From positions 1-64,000 of the forward strand of contig NZ_JACJPF010000057.1 in NCBI RefSeq assembly GCF_014695915.1: a DNA stretch of 64,000 nt, written 5' to 3'. The notes beneath the pieces are model-generated. The model was not told the origin of the DNA. It did no database searches and saw only the letters and a program-made list of their open reading frames with translations. Source of the DNA: Trichocoleus sp. FACHB-40. Lineage in GTDB: Bacteria > Cyanobacteriota > Cyanobacteriia > Cyanobacteriales > FACHB-T130. Shown here piece after piece: positions 26,598-36,877 of the stretch (position 1 is its first letter; each line of letters begins with the position of its first letter). The translations under genes and the position numbers were made by a program.

Positions 26598-26657
26598 TCC
26601 AATCATGCCTAATTGCTCATAGCGGTTCTTCCCAATTAGCCATGATTGGATTAGCTA
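26591..26657. terminator. Large inverted repeat covering two convergent stops
   Basis: A perfect 17-bp repeat TAGCTAATCCAATCATG / CATGATTGGATTAGCTA, with inner arms CTAATTG / CAATTAG. It contains the stop codons of both the Uma2 gene (26597) and the convergent HAD gene (26651). It probably ends both transcripts. Confidence 0.6.
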
Positions 26658-27394
26658 TTACCTATAATTTGAATTTCATCAAGTTGCGAAATTGCTACAT
26701 CTGCTGTTTCTAGGTGCGCCGCCTCTGGTTTTCCCCAACAAATACCAATACAACCCGCAGCACCCGCTTCTCGCGCCATCTGGATATCACCCGCAGAATC
26801 TCCCACCATCAAAGTCGCACCCGGTTCTACTCCCAGTCTCTGGCAAGCTTGCAAAAATAACGCTGGATCTGGTTTACTGTAATCTTCATCGCCTCCCATC
26901 TCTAGCTGGATGTAATCGCTGAGCTGATGTCGCTTGACAAATGCTTTAACTCGTGAGGTGGTGGCAGCTGAGAGAATGCCTAATTTTAAGCCAGCTAAGA
27001 AGAGAAATTGCAACACTTCCAGCGAACCGACAAATAGAGGGGAAGGCGCAGCATCTTTGAGAAATTGGTCGGATTCTTCAAACGCGCGACGAGCGATCGC
27101 TCTTGACTCCAACCACCCCCGTCCAGTTTCAGCAATATACGCGGCGGCGGCTATTTCATTTTCCAGGGAACTGCCAACAGCCATTAACCCGGTAGGATCG
27201 AGTTTATCCCCATTGATGCCAAATGCCATCAACAAGGGATCTCCAATACCGGGAATTTGGGCATCAATGATACGCGATCGCTTTTGTCCGAGGTTTCTTA
27301 AAAATGACTCGGAATCTTCCAGAGTGCCGTCTTTGTCAAAAATCACAGCCTGGATATTCTCAAATGTGACATCCTTACAGCGAATTGTTACCAT
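26651..27394 (-). CDS. HAD-family hydrolase (phosphatase)
   Basis: A haloacid-dehalogenase phosphatase of the phosphoglycolate-phosphatase-like type. Motif I is AVIFDKDGTLEDSE with the two catalytic Asp residues. A helical cap follows, then LGILSAATTSRVKAF (motif II), a Lys in YSKPDPALF, and motif IV GDSAGDIQMAREAGA. The start is ATG 27394, preceded by GGAGGGG; the open frame extends 23 codons upstream without a ribosome site. The gene is downstream of rps1 but separated from it by a terminator. Substrate not known. Confidence 0.87.
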   Translation of the reverse strand: MVTIRCKDVTFENIQAVIFDKDGTLEDSESFLRNLGQKRSRIIDAQIPGIGDPLLMAFGINGDKLDPTGLMAVGSSLENEIAAAAYIAETGRGWLESRAIARRAFEESDQFLKDAAPSPLFVGSLEVLQFLFLAGLKLGILSAATTSRVKAFVKRHQLSDYIQLEMGGDEDYSKPDPALFLQACQRLGVEPGATLMVGDSAGDIQMAREAGAAGCIGICWGKPEAAHLETADVAISQLDEIQIIGNS

Positions 27395-27423
27395 TTGCCC
27401 CTCCAAATTCACAAAAAACTCCC

Positions 27424-27450
27424 ATAAAAAAAGAGGGAATTTCCCTCTTT
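27424..27450 (-). terminator. Rho-independent terminator of rps1
   Basis: Read on the minus strand, AAAGAGGGAAATTCCCTCTTT is followed by a run of seven T. It lies 70 bp downstream of the S1 stop and upstream of the HAD start. Confidence 0.8.
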
Positions 27451-27487
27451 GGTCATTGGTCATTAGTCAGGCGTCATTAGTCAGTTG
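27451..27487. repeat. Short tandem heptamer repeat
   Basis: Heptamers of the type GGTCATT / AGTCAGG / CGTCATT / AGTCAGT follow each other. Similar heptamer tracts occur at 36950, 38490, 39180 and 57342. Such short tandem repeats are a hallmark of filamentous cyanobacteria. Confidence 0.6.
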
Positions 27488-27520
27488 TAACAAGCAACAA
27501 ACTGTTGACTACTAACAAAA

Positions 27521-28705
27521 TTAATCTTCTTGTGTAGCTGGTTGCAGCTCATCTTCAGGAACGGCGTCCTCAATAGCAGCAGGAACTTCGTCCTCAATAG
27601 CAGCAGGAACTTCGGCGTCCTCCATAGCAGAAGGAACGTCGTCGTCAATTGCAGCAGGAGCGTCGTCGTCGGTAGCAGCAGGAGCGTCGTCGTCAATAGC
27701 AGGAGGAACTTCGGCGTCCTCCATAGCAGAAGGAACGTCGTCGTCGTCGATAGCAGCAGAAACGTCATCGTCCGCAGGAGCAGCCACGGCAGTTGCACCT
27801 TGTTGCTTAGCTCGCATCTGCTCTCGATACTTAGCTGCCATTTCTTCAGCCATATCATAGACGCGATCGCGGTTCTTAATCATGTCCCCAGGCTCTGGCT
27901 CTAGCTGCTTGGTGGACAGCGAAATGCGTCCTCGTTCAGCATCCAAGTCAATGATCATCACTTTCACTTCATCATTGACATTGAAGACACTGTGTGGAGT
28001 GTCGATGTGGTCGTGGGAAATCTCCGAAATGTGCAATAGACCGCTGACACCGCCAATATCGATGAATGCACCGTAAGGCTTGATGCCTCGGACTGCACCG
28101 ATAACGACTTCGCCGACTTCCAAGCGGTTCATCTTACGCTCAACCAGCGCCCGTCGATGCGATAACACCAGACGGTTGCGGTCTTCGTCTACCTCTAAAA
28201 ATTTTAGCGGTAGTTCTTCTCCTACCAAATCTTCTTTAGGTTTGCGAGTGCTGATGTGAGAACCAGGGATAAAACCGCGCAAGCCTTCAATCCGCACCAG
28301 CGCTCCACCTCTATTTGTCGCAAAGACAAGCGATCGCACTGTAGCGTCTTCTGTCTGCAACTGCCTTACCCGCTCCCATGCACGCATATACTCAATGCGT
28401 CGGATGGAAAGAGTTAGCTGTCCATCTTCATTCTCGTCAGTCAGAATAAAGAATTCCCGCGTCTCGTTCGACTGCAACACCTCTTCGGGAGCGTCAACAC
28501 GGTTGATTGACATTTCCTGAATCGGAATATAAGCAGCTGTTTTAGCGCCAATGTCAATCAGAGCGCCCCTTGGCTCCAAACTGAACACGGTTCCGGCGAC
28601 AATATCACCGGGATTAAAGTGATAGTCATATTTATCGAGTAGGGCCGCAAAATCTTCGTGAGAAAAGCCAATATCTGCTGTAGCGGTTGTTTTCTGATTG
28701 ACCAT
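27521..28705 (-). CDS. rpsA: 30S ribosomal protein S1
   Basis: Ribosomal protein S1 of cyanobacterial type, helping mRNA binding by the 30S subunit. Three S1 domains are clear: GDIVAGTVFSLEPRGALIDIG (about 32-100), ATVRSLVFATNRGGALVRI (about 118-185) and VGEVVIGAVRGIKPYGAFID (about 200-270), ending ISLSTKQLEPEPGDM. The normal length is about 330 residues; here 394. The additional 75 C-terminal residues are a tandem acidic repeat of the form PAAIDDD / PSAMEDAEV. The start ATG is at 28705. It has its own terminator and is upstream of the HAD gene. Confidence 0.93.
   Translation of the reverse strand: MVNQKTTATADIGFSHEDFAALLDKYDYHFNPGDIVAGTVFSLEPRGALIDIGAKTAAYIPIQEMSINRVDAPEEVLQSNETREFFILTDENEDGQLTLSIRRIEYMRAWERVRQLQTEDATVRSLVFATNRGGALVRIEGLRGFIPGSHISTRKPKEDLVGEELPLKFLEVDEDRNRLVLSHRRALVERKMNRLEVGEVVIGAVRGIKPYGAFIDIGGVSGLLHISEISHDHIDTPHSVFNVNDEVKVMIIDLDAERGRISLSTKQLEPEPGDMIKNRDRVYDMAEEMAAKYREQMRAKQQGATAVAAPADDDVSAAIDDDDVPSAMEDAEVPPAIDDDAPAATDDDAPAAIDDDVPSAMEDAEVPAAIEDEVPAAIEDAVPEDELQPATQED
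27556..27780 (-). repeat. Minisatellite encoding the acidic tail of S1
   Basis: Repeated blocks around GTCGTCGTCAATAGCAGCAG and GCGTCCTCCATAGCAGAAGG stand in tandem. One block of about 60 bp (GGAACTTCGGCGTCCTCCAT onward) occurs twice nearly unchanged. The unit lengths are multiples of three, so copy changes lengthen or shorten the acidic tail in frame. Confidence 0.85.
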
Positions 28706-29127
28706 GCGAATGTTTCCTGGTAGTTATCTCCGTATTAACTGTGCCTCCTGCGGATGTACGCGCACGGAAAGCCTCGTGCTGTTTACACCTACATTGCTCT
28801 CTCGCCAACCTTATTGTATGAGATTTTTAGATACGAGTGAGTGTCCAGACAGACCATTATAACCCAAAATGGACTTCCTCTAACGTTATTATTGATTAGT
28901 TATCAGCCGAATGACTAATAACCTTGAATCTGTTCCCGTTGGGTTGAGGCAGGAAACCCAACATACATGACTAATAGACTTCTTGTATTCATTGCCTTGA
29001 AATAAATTTTAGGCTAAAAGCTTAAACCTGTTAAAACAGGTTGAAACATTTAGACAGGAATCGTGACGATGACTTTAGCTACGAAGCCCCGAACTTTAGT
29101 TTAGGGCTTTTGCAAGAAGTGTAATAA
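28706..29127. repeat. Gap with dispersed hairpin repeat
   Basis: The part next to 28705 must hold the rps1 promoter and leader. About 29005-29110 is a dispersed repeat with AACCTGTTAAAACAGGTT as a near-perfect hairpin, followed by GACTTTAGCTACGAAGCCCC and a second hairpin. No gene is seen. Confidence 0.5.
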
Positions 29128-29988
29128 CTAATGATTAATTTGGTACTTTGCCGCCATTTCCTCAGCTTTTTCATAAACTTTCTGAGGATTTTTCAGCATA
29201 TGACCTGGTTCTGGTTCCAGTGCTTTTGTAGAGAGTGAGATCAGGCCCCTCTGAGTATCCACATCAAGAATCATTGCCTTCACTTCGTCATTGACCTTGA
29301 GGTAGTGGTATAGAAGTAGTGATAAATCCGCTTTCACCCCTACCGTACAAGGCTTTGAGCATTGAATATCACTACCTGTTTACCACTATCGACCTTGAAA
29401 ACACTATGAGGCGTATCTAAATGAGCATGGGAAATTTCAGGAATACGTAGCAGACCTCTAATGCTTTATCTGCTCGTCAAGAGCCAAGGCTCCACTATAG
29501 CTTAGGAGCAGACGGTTAAGGTGTTCATCCACCTTCAAAATCTTTATAAACAGTTCTTCTCCAATTAACTGTCCGTTGAGTTCACGGCTACAAAGGTAAT
29601 AATTGTAAATTGTGCCGTACAACCCTTCAATCTCTACCAATACGCTGTATCGCTTAGCTTCAATAACTCTCGCGTATACAGTGACGTTTTCGGCTTGCAT
29701 TTGACACACCCGCTCCCAAGCCAGCTTTTTCTCCAGTTGTCGAAGGGAGAGGGAAACCATCAAATTACCCTCTATATCGTAGTCATTTACAACCACCAAG
29801 AATTCGCGGGTTTCATTTAGCTGCAAGACTTCTTCTGGAGAGTCAATCTCATTAATTGACATTTCCCAAATTGGGAGAAAAATAGCTGTTGGAGCGCCAA
29901 TGTCAATCAAAGCGCCTCCCGGCTCCAAACTGACGACTTTACCAATTACAATGTCGCCCGGACTCAAGCTAGATAAATTTGAGTTCAA
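29128..29988 (-). pseudogene. Decayed second copy of ribosomal protein S1
   Basis: From 29988 the frame reads like S1 domain 1 and 2: GDIVIGKVVSLEPGGALIDIG, MSINEIDSPEEVLQLNETRE, LAWERVCQMQAENVTV. It stops at 29458 after DEQIKH. Another frame then shows IPEISHAHLDTPHSVFKV, part of domain 3, and after about 75 bp of foreign sequence 29337-29128 resumes with [20 protein letters not shown] and EEMAAKY. Domain 3 has lost its first strand region and there are stop codons. The order of parts is that of the intact gene just downstream, so it is a decayed tandem duplicate. An unbroken two-domain product of 176 residues could still be made from 29988-29458. Confidence 0.8.
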
Positions 29989-30082
29989 AAATGTTCGGCT
30001 GTAACTACCGCATATCTAATTCATACCATAGCACTTTTGTCAATAGTCAGCCACGAAGTATTCAAAAGCTATTAGCCAATTA

Positions 30083-30646
30083 TTAATGACCAATCACCAA
30101 AGAAGCTTGGTTTTCGGTTTCATCAAACTCAAGTAAGGAAAGTTGATTATTTTCGGCAGTATTTGTGACGTCGGCAGCTTCTGACTGGCGACTGCTGTAA
30201 CTTTCGAGGTGATTCAGAGTATCCACAAAATCGCGGATACCTTGAAATTTCCGATAGACAGATGCAAAGCGGACATAGGCGACTTCGCTGAGAGTTTGCA
30301 GACGCTGGAGAACCAATTCACCAATTTCTTGACTGGTGACTTCTCTGATGATGCGCTGTTGTAATTCAGCTTCAATCTCATCGACCAAAACTTCTAGGTG
30401 TCCTTGAGGAATACCCGTTTTTTCGCAAGCGCGAACAATTCCCCGCACTAACTTGGAACGGTCAAAAGAGTCCCGTTGACCTCCCCGCTTAATGACGGTA
30501 ATCGGAACAAATTCAATGCGTTCGTAAGTGGTGAAACGATGATTGCACTTCAAACACTCGCGCCGTCGCCGGATACTTTGTCCGGCTTCTGTGGAACGGG
30601 ACTCAAGGACGCGGCTATCGGTGTGCTGACATAAAGGACATTGCAT
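30083..30646 (-). CDS. nrdR: Transcriptional repressor NrdR
   Basis: NrdR is the zinc-ribbon/ATP-cone repressor of ribonucleotide reductase genes. It has the ribbon Cys3, Cys6, Cys31, Cys34 (MQCPLCQ, ECLKCNH) and the ATP-cone core [19 protein letters not shown]. The start is ATG 30646, as in the whole family; the open frame goes on upstream by 37 codons without meaning. The protein has about 187 residues, with a C-terminal extension after residue 160 that is common in cyanobacteria. It lies between psbT and the S1 genes on one strand. Confidence 0.96.
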   Translation of the reverse strand: MQCPLCQHTDSRVLESRSTEAGQSIRRRRECLKCNHRFTTYERIEFVPITVIKRGGQRDSFDRSKLVRGIVRACEKTGIPQGHLEVLVDEIEAELQQRIIREVTSQEIGELVLQRLQTLSEVAYVRFASVYRKFQGIRDFVDTLNHLESYSSRQSEAADVTNTAENNQLSLLEFDETENQASLVIGH

Positions 30647-30851
30647 TTTTAAGAGTCCTCGCTTGCTGGGTAGATGAGCGTGAGGAAGCAATAAACTTGA
30701 ATTTGAAAGAGTTAAAATACCTAAAATGGGAGAAACTGAGCCGTTGTTTGTCTTCAACTGTCGTTAAATACGACGGTTGGGACAATTGCGGCTCAGTGGA
30801 TCTCCCAAATTATATTAAGTTGTGACGATCGCACTCATCAAACGCGATCGC

Positions 30852-30947
30852 TTACTTTTGAATCCGAGGCGGTTCGCGAAATGCGATCGCAAAGAATAGC
30901 GTACCCAATGCCAGGGCTAACACCAAGATATAAGCAGCAGCTTCCAT
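30852..30947 (-). CDS. psbT: Photosystem II protein PsbT
   Basis: A 31-residue single-span membrane protein of photosystem II. The N-terminus is [16 protein letters not shown], the membrane segment continues LFFAIAF, and the soluble end is REPPRIQK. PsbT sits near the D1 quinone site and the dimer interface and helps repair of the centre. Start ATG 30947 and stop TAA 30852-30854 were read directly. It follows psbB on the same strand by about 115 bp, as in other cyanobacteria and chloroplasts. A strong hairpin stands between them. Confidence 0.96.
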   Translation of the reverse strand: MEAAAYILVLALALGTLFFAIAFREPPRIQK

Positions 30948-31000
30948 GTCACAATTTCCTGATTATCAGCTTTACTACCAGTCTACCAACTAAGTCAAAA

Positions 31001-31058
31001 GTAAAAAGGAAAAAGGCAAAAATAAAAAGAATCTTTATTTTTGCCTTTTTCCTTTTAC
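31001..31058. terminator. Long A/T-rich hairpin between psbB and psbT
   Basis: Arms of about 25 nt (GTAAAAAGGAAAAAGGCAAA and on, 31001-31026) pair with 31034-31058 around a short loop. It begins 4 bp after the psbB stop. It may end most psbB transcripts, or protect their 3' ends while some RNA runs on into psbT. Confidence 0.65.
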
Positions 31059-31062
31059 CTTA

Positions 31063-32592
31063 TTAGACTACTTCCTTCTTACGGGTACTCTTGTCACCCA
31101 GTTTCTGGAACAGACCCCACTCGACCTGCTCTTCCAAATCTGCCTCGACCCCGGCAAACACGTCGCGGAACAGAGTCCGAGAACCATGCCACAAGTGACC
31201 GAAGAAGAACAACAGAGCAAATACAGCGTGTCCGAAGGTGAACCAGCCACGAGGACTGGTGCGGAATACACCGTCAGAATTCAGGGTTTCGCGGTCAAAT
31301 TCAAACGGCTCACCCAATTGAGCTTTCCGAGCAAACTGCTTGACTTTGGCTGGGTCATCAAAAGTTTTCCCTGCCAAAGCGCCACCGTAGAAGGTAGCAG
31401 TTACACCAACTTGCTCAAAGCTATTTTTCGATTCTGCCCGACGGAACGGAATATCGGCGCGAAGCACACCGTCTTTATCGGTCAAAATCACTGGGAATGT
31501 TTCAAAGAAGTTGGGCAAACGACGCACTGTCAATTCCCGACCTTCTGAATCTTTGAATAGCGGATGACCTAGCCAAGCTTGAGCTATGCCATCTCCCTTA
31601 TTCATTTGACCTGTGCGGAACAAGCCACCCTTAGCGGGGCTGTTACCCACATAGTCGTAGAAAGCCAGCTTCTCAGGAATTTCTGACCAAGCTTCAGTAG
31701 CACTATTCCCTTCAGCCACAGATTCTTGAATCCGACGGTCAATTTCCTGGTGGAAATAACCGCTGTCCCACTGATAGCGGGTGGGGCCAAATAGTTCAAT
31801 TGGAGTAGTGGCGCTGCCGTACCACATCGTACCCGCCACCACGAAGGCGGCAAAAAATACGGCGGCAATACTGCTTGAAAGTACGGTTTCAATGTTCCCC
31901 ATCCGTAGCGCTTTGTAAAGTCGCTCTGGTGGTCGAACACTTAGGTGGAACAAACCAGCGATGATGCCAACAACACCCGCCGCGATATGGTGCGCGACCA
32001 CGCCGCCAGCGTTGAACGGGTTAAACCCAGCAGGCCCCCATTCCGGTGCCACAGGTTGAACGCTGCCAGTTAAACCGTAGGGGTCAGAAACCCACATACC
32101 AGGGCCAAATAGCCCCGAAAGGTGGAATGCACCGAACCCAAAGCAGAGAAGACCAGACAAGAACAGGTGAATGCCAAACATTTTTGGCAAGTCGAGAGCT
32201 GGTTCGCCAGTGCGGGGATCTCTAAAGAGTTCCAAATCCCAGTAAACCCAGTGCCAGCAGGCAGCTAGGAACAGCAGACCGGAAAGAACGATATGAGCGG
32301 CAGCAACGCCTTCAAATGACCAGAAACCAGGGTTGTTTGCTGGGCCACCAGTGATGCTCCAACCGCCCCAGGATTGTGTTACACCCAGGCGAGCCATGAA
32401 GGGCATCACAAACATACCCTGCCGCCACATGGGGTTAAGTATGGGGTCGCTGGGGTCAAAAATTGCTAGTTCGTACAAAGCCATCGAACCAGCCCAGCCT
32501 GCCACGAGGGCAGTGTGCATTAGGTGTACTGCAATCAACCGTCCTGGATCATTCAGAACAACTGTATGTACTCGGTACCAGGGTAGTCCCAT
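31063..32592 (-). CDS. psbB: Photosystem II CP47 chlorophyll-binding protein
   Basis: CP47 is the inner antenna protein of photosystem II, with six membrane helices and a large lumenal loop, and binds about 16 chlorophylls. The 509-residue protein starts [17 protein letters not shown] and keeps the helix histidines ([52 protein letters not shown]). The lumenal loop contains [18 protein letters not shown]. It is complete, starting at ATG 32592. The upstream space of 430 bp must hold its promoter. It is followed by a hairpin and psbT. Confidence 0.99.
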   Translation of the reverse strand: MGLPWYRVHTVVLNDPGRLIAVHLMHTALVAGWAGSMALYELAIFDPSDPILNPMWRQGMFVMPFMARLGVTQSWGGWSITGGPANNPGFWSFEGVAAAHIVLSGLLFLAACWHWVYWDLELFRDPRTGEPALDLPKMFGIHLFLSGLLCFGFGAFHLSGLFGPGMWVSDPYGLTGSVQPVAPEWGPAGFNPFNAGGVVAHHIAAGVVGIIAGLFHLSVRPPERLYKALRMGNIETVLSSSIAAVFFAAFVVAGTMWYGSATTPIELFGPTRYQWDSGYFHQEIDRRIQESVAEGNSATEAWSEIPEKLAFYDYVGNSPAKGGLFRTGQMNKGDGIAQAWLGHPLFKDSEGRELTVRRLPNFFETFPVILTDKDGVLRADIPFRRAESKNSFEQVGVTATFYGGALAGKTFDDPAKVKQFARKAQLGEPFEFDRETLNSDGVFRTSPRGWFTFGHAVFALLFFFGHLWHGSRTLFRDVFAGVEADLEEQVEWGLFQKLGDKSTRKKEVV

Positions 32593-33023
32593 TGACTACG
32601 CTCCTCCTAAGATAGATTAAGTGTCTACGACGCTTCTTTTTTAATGTGCTGGATTTCGCCTTTTTTTGCCACAACCCTTGCAAAGAAACTCTTCAGCAAG
32701 ATGTTGGGACAGCAGCGCCAGCTTTTGCTGAAAATGAAAGTTTATCTGGGCTACTCTTGGCGCTCTCGAAGAGCGATGTCGCTTTCCAAAAGAACCTGAG
32801 AGTTCTGCGTAATTTATGTTTTACCTCGGCAGATATGATTCAACAGTTTGTATCCTCACATCAGGTTCACGCCATCCCTAGCCCGGAAGACCGAGGTTAA
32901 TTACCATTTAAAGAAGTGTAACTATTGTTAGAATCCAATGCAAGCAGGTTGGCAGTTAGAATCTCGCTGTTTATTGTACTTTTTCGGGTGCGGTGCTTCT
33001 CTGTGAAGGTCTTTTCAACCAAA
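32593..33023. other. psbB upstream region
   Basis: About 430 bp with no supported gene. The psbB leader and promoter lie here. An open frame of 84 codons on the plus strand (32646-32900) has no family resemblance or ribosome site and was rejected. No -10/-35 pair could be called with confidence. Confidence 0.4.
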
Positions 33024-33326
33024 TTACTGCGGAGTCAATGCTGTACTCAATCGCTCAATGGCATCCTCGGCACTGATGAGGCGTTTTAACACAACTTGAC
33101 CAATATTCTTGGCTGAGTCAGACGAGGCATCATCTAGGGGTCTGACTTCGACCATGAGAACAGCTTCTTCCACCCGGTACAGCCATAGTTTTTCCCCTTG
33201 CTCGAAGATGCAAAGGTTCGTTTGCTGAATTTCGGGTTTTCGTCGCCAGGAATTTTCGTTCCACAAGCCGCCGAACTCCCACACCCTACCTACAGTCCAT
33301 CCATTAGAAAGGAAAAAATACTTCAC
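33024..33326 (-). CDS. Conserved cyanobacterial protein of unknown function
   Basis: A 100-residue protein of a type I recall as conserved in cyanobacteria, starting MKYFFLSNGWTVGRVWEFGG and containing EIQQTNLCIFEQGEKLWLY, VEDAVLMVEV-like sequence and QVVLKRLISAEDAIERL. It has no signal peptide or membrane segment; the N-terminal half is rich in Trp and likely beta, the C-terminus helical. Its role is not known. It points the same way as psbB, 430 bp upstream of it. The call of conservation is from memory of the sequence pattern, not from a search. Confidence 0.75.
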   Translation of the reverse strand: MKYFFLSNGWTVGRVWEFGGLWNENSWRRKPEIQQTNLCIFEQGEKLWLYRVEEAVLMVEVRPLDDASSDSAKNIGQVVLKRLISAEDAIERLSTALTPQ

Positions 33327-33772
33327 AAATTTTCTTTTTTCTTTATATAGGCGTTCTCTTGAAAGAAACTTCTTATTTATCGTTATTTATACCATTTCGC
33401 TCTATTTTGGTGTCTAGCATGATATAATTTTCAGCTTTGACGAAGTGAAAGCTAAGCATTGAAGCGATCGCCTTGAACCCCATCTAGAGATTGAAATTAC
33501 CATGAAATACCACTTTTGGCACCCAGCAGCGATCGCGATCACCCTGCTAACCCGAAAACGCGATAAGTTTTAGTTATAGTTTATTGCCTGTCGCTATAGT
33601 GGAACTGAGGGTTTTGAGATGCGATCGCTTTTCAGCTTGGCTTCCGTTGGGGAAAGCATACAACAGTTAACTTAGACCATCTTCTTTAAAAGAATTGTCA
33701 AACAAGTTGGTGTTGGGCGACTTGGCAATATATTAAGAGGAGCAGCCACTCACTCTGAGTGTTTCCACTCAA
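33327..33772. other. Gap with a possible gene fragment
   Basis: No full gene. At 33502-33573 an ATG opens a 23-codon frame (MKYHFWHPAAIAITLL) that looks like the first part of a signal peptide and ends early at TAG; it could be the remnant of an exported-protein gene. The rest contains GCGATCGC octamers and no other signal. Confidence 0.3.
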
Positions 33773-34660
33773 TTAAATTCCAGATCCTGTAGAAACTCTC
33801 CAACTGAACACCTCAACCAATAGAGGAGTAATTCCAGGTACAATATCAATTACGTAGGCCTTGTTTTCAGGGTAATCGAATGGACGAACCTTAATAACAT
33901 ATTTATCACCAATAGCCTGAAATTCAAGTTTCCCTCGAAAATCGCTCTTGTGTCGAAAGTTGAACGGGGCGCGGCAAATAAGCAGTTTCAAGGGGCTTCC
34001 CATTAAAAAATTTCTTAGTACAGGAAATTCTTCCGGGGAAACGTGAGTAATTAAAATATCTACTCCCCAAAGTTGATTCAGTCTTTTCTCGTATTCGGAT
34101 TCAGCCATTTCGTAAGGTGAAATTTCAACAACCCCCTTGAAGGGATGAACAGTGTTAGGAACGCCGCCTATTCCACCTATACGAATACCGTCTTTTTCAA
34201 AAAAGTCATTATCAATTTGATGAAGCCGGGGCGAATTGATTGTCAAATTTCCGCTGAGAGACGGGTAATCCATATTGCCAGGAATGAAGTATAGGTCGCT
34301 ATTCTCAAGTGATGTCTCTAAGTTCGCAAAAAGTGTTTTGTATCGTTGCCAAGCTATATGTTTTGCTTCGTAAAAACGATTACCTGTTAATGAAAACATA
34401 TTTTTTAAGGGTTCAATAAACAGAGAATTATGAGTATCACGAAAATGGCTGTTTACCAAGTTATCCATTCCTTCAAATATTAAATTACCGTATAACTGGT
34501 AAAAAATAGAGCCTTCTAAATTTTCGCCTGGTTCGGGAAAAATATTTAATAAGTCGCCAGCCACCAAAAAGTTGATATCAGGATAAGCAGCAATGGCAGC
34601 ACTGATAAAATTTGGAAATGCGGGGTGTTCTAAAATGTTAGAAGCTAAAACAAACTTCAT
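33773..34660 (-). CDS. Metallophosphoesterase-like protein
   Basis: A 295-residue protein with the motifs of the calcineurin-like phosphoesterase fold: VAGDLLN (second motif), YFIPGNMDYP (GNHD motif with His replaced by Met), GIGGVPN, and ILITHVSPEE. The first motif DxH is not found; the protein starts MKFVLASNILEHP. Loss of the first metal ligand and of the GNHD histidine suggests a changed or weak metal site. It would act in the cytoplasm; substrate not known. Start ATG 34660 has a weak ribosome site. It diverges from mnmG. Confidence 0.7.
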   Translation of the reverse strand: MKFVLASNILEHPAFPNFISAAIAAYPDINFLVAGDLLNIFPEPGENLEGSIFYQLYGNLIFEGMDNLVNSHFRDTHNSLFIEPLKNMFSLTGNRFYEAKHIAWQRYKTLFANLETSLENSDLYFIPGNMDYPSLSGNLTINSPRLHQIDNDFFEKDGIRIGGIGGVPNTVHPFKGVVEISPYEMAESEYEKRLNQLWGVDILITHVSPEEFPVLRNFLMGSPLKLLICRAPFNFRHKSDFRGKLEFQAIGDKYVIKVRPFDYPENKAYVIDIVPGITPLLVEVFSWRVSTGSGI

Positions 34661-34924
34661 TTGACTGCTCCAGTGAGGGTTAAATTTGTCTGTTAAAACT
34701 TACATCAAATATACTGTCCAGAGGTCATGACGAACAGTTCATTTTTAAACGCAATTTGCAAAAATAGTATGGTTAAGCTGATAACCCGATATCGTAAATC
34801 ATCGAGTCTTGCCAGAAAACTTCTACGTTCAGACCTGTTTGGGAATGGGTTGCTGAAATGCCATGCAACCAAGACTATAACTTCGCTAGGATTGAATATA
34901 AGTAATTACTGCTTAGGTTGAGGA

Positions 34925-36841
34925 ATGGCCATCAATTCGACCGTTGAATTTCAAGATGCTTTTGATGTAATTGTTGTTGGTGCTGGACACGCCGGATGCG
35001 AAGCTGCGCTGGCTACAGCACGCCTCGGCTGTCGGACGCTGCTGCTGACACTCAACCTAGACAAAATTGCTTGGCAACCTTGTAACCCAGCGGTGGGAGG
35101 GCCAGCTAAGTCACAGCTAACTCATGAAGTCGATGCGCTGGGCGGGGAAATTGGCAAAATGGCAGACCGCACCTACTTACAAAAGCGGGTGCTGAACAAC
35201 TCCAGAGGCCCTGCGGTTTGGGCATTGCGGGCGCAGACGGATAAGCGGGAATATGCGGCGGTGATGAAGGGGATTGTCGAAAACCAGGAAAACTTGACAA
35301 TTCGCGAAAGTATGGTGACGGATTTGGTGCTTGGTGCCAATGATGAAGTTATTGGTGTCGAAACTTATTTTGGCGTTGGGTTCCAGTGTAAGGCGGTGGT
35401 GCTGACGACTGGCACGTTCTTGGGCGGTAAAATTTGGGTTGGTAATAAGTCGATGTCAGCGGGACGGGCGGGGGAATTTGCCGCCGTTGGGTTGACGGAA
35501 ACGTTGAATAAATTGGGTTTTGAAACTGGGCGACTGAAGACGGGAACCCCGGCACGAGTTGATAAGCGATCGCTAGATTATACTAATCTGGAACCCCAGC
35601 CTGGTGATGAGGAGGTGCGGTGGTTCAGCTTTGACCCGGCAGTTTGGGTGGAACGGGAGCAAATGCCTTGTTATCTGACCCGGACGACACCTGAAACTCA
35701 TCGGATAATTCGGGAAAATCTGCACTTGTCGCCAGTATACGGCGGCTGGGTGGATGCCAAGGGGCCGCGTTATTGTCCGAGTATTGAAGATAAGATTGTC
35801 CGCTTTGCCGATAAGGAAAGCCACCAGATTTTTATTGAACCAGAAGGGCGGGATATCCCAGAACTGTATATCCAAGGGTTTTCTACGGGTTTGCCGGAAA
35901 ACTTGCAGTTACAAATGTTGCGAAGTCTCCCCGGTTTGGAAAATTGCGTGATGCTGCGTCCAGCCTATGCTGTGGAGTATGATTATTTACCTGCAACTCA
36001 GTGTTATCCCACACTAATGACGAAGAAGATTGAGGGGTTGTTCTCGGCTGGGCAAATCAACGGAACAACAGGTTATGAAGAAGCTGCGGCTCAGGGAATT
36101 GTGGCGGGAATTAATGCAGCGAGATATGTGCAGCATCAGGAAATGATAGTTTTCCCCCGCGAACAAAGTTACATCGGTACGTTGGTTGATGACTTATGTA
36201 CCAAAGATTTGCGGGAACCTTACCGGGTGCTAACTTCGCGTTCTGAGTATAGATTATTACTGCGTTCGGATAATGCGGATCAGCGTCTCACGCCGTTGGG
36301 AAGGGAAATTGGCTTAATTGATGATCGTCGATTCTCGTTGTTCCAAGACAAGCAAGCGAATATTGTGGCGGAGAAGGAACGGTTACACTCGACGCGGGTG
36401 AAGGAAAATGAGGAGATTGGGATTGCGATCGCATCCAACGCCGGACAAACCATCAAAGGCTCAATTACCCTAGCTGAGTTGCTGCGCCGTCCAGGTTTCC
36501 ACTACGTTGACTTAGATCGCTACGGACTCGGAAACCCCAGTCTAGAACAACCCGAAAGAGAAGGCGCAGAAATTGATATCAAATACTCTGGCTATCTCCA
36601 GCGTCAGCAGTACCAAATTGACCAAGTAAGCCGTCACGCCAACCGCCAGTTGCCGCCGGATCTAGATTATGCGGCAATTGAAACTCTCTCGAAAGAGTCT
36701 CGTGAAAAGCTCTCGCAGGTGAAACCCCTAACTATTGGTCAAGCGGCGCGAATTGGCGGCGTAAACCCCGCTGATATCAACGCTTTGCTGATATATCTGG
36801 AACTGCGTTCAAGACAAATGAGTTTGGCCAGGGGCCAGTAG
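34925..36841 (+). CDS. mnmG: tRNA uridine-5-carboxymethylaminomethyl modification enzyme
   Basis: MnmG (GidA) is the FAD protein that, with MnmE, adds a carboxymethylaminomethyl group to U34 of certain tRNAs. The FAD-binding start [20 protein letters not shown] is at residues 14-33. Family signatures KTGTPARVD and [16 protein letters not shown] follow, and the C-terminal helical part ends with EQI-type helices. At 638 residues it is complete. ATG 34925 is the start. A hairpin at 36878 probably ends the transcript. MnmE is not in the window. Confidence 0.98.
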   Translation: MAINSTVEFQDAFDVIVVGAGHAGCEAALATARLGCRTLLLTLNLDKIAWQPCNPAVGGPAKSQLTHEVDALGGEIGKMADRTYLQKRVLNNSRGPAVWALRAQTDKREYAAVMKGIVENQENLTIRESMVTDLVLGANDEVIGVETYFGVGFQCKAVVLTTGTFLGGKIWVGNKSMSAGRAGEFAAVGLTETLNKLGFETGRLKTGTPARVDKRSLDYTNLEPQPGDEEVRWFSFDPAVWVEREQMPCYLTRTTPETHRIIRENLHLSPVYGGWVDAKGPRYCPSIEDKIVRFADKESHQIFIEPEGRDIPELYIQGFSTGLPENLQLQMLRSLPGLENCVMLRPAYAVEYDYLPATQCYPTLMTKKIEGLFSAGQINGTTGYEEAAAQGIVAGINAARYVQHQEMIVFPREQSYIGTLVDDLCTKDLREPYRVLTSRSEYRLLLRSDNADQRLTPLGREIGLIDDRRFSLFQDKQANIVAEKERLHSTRVKENEEIGIAIASNAGQTIKGSITLAELLRRPGFHYVDLDRYGLGNPSLEQPEREGAEIDIKYSGYLQRQQYQIDQVSRHANRQLPPDLDYAAIETLSKESREKLSQVKPLTIGQAARIGGVNPADINALLIYLELRSRQMSLARGQ

Positions 36842-36877
36842 TCCCTTGAAATGTACCCTTTGGGGTCGCCCGTTGCG

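Noticed and set aside
27530-27904. Long plus-strand frame opposite the S1 tail
   Set aside because: It is the shadow of the S1 minisatellite.
32646-32900. 84-codon plus-strand frame upstream of psbB
   Set aside because: No ribosome site, no recognisable pattern, and it lies in the promoter region of psbB.
34727-34921. 64-codon frame just before mnmG
   Set aside because: Composition is not protein-like and it ends 4 bp before mnmG; more likely the mnmG leader.
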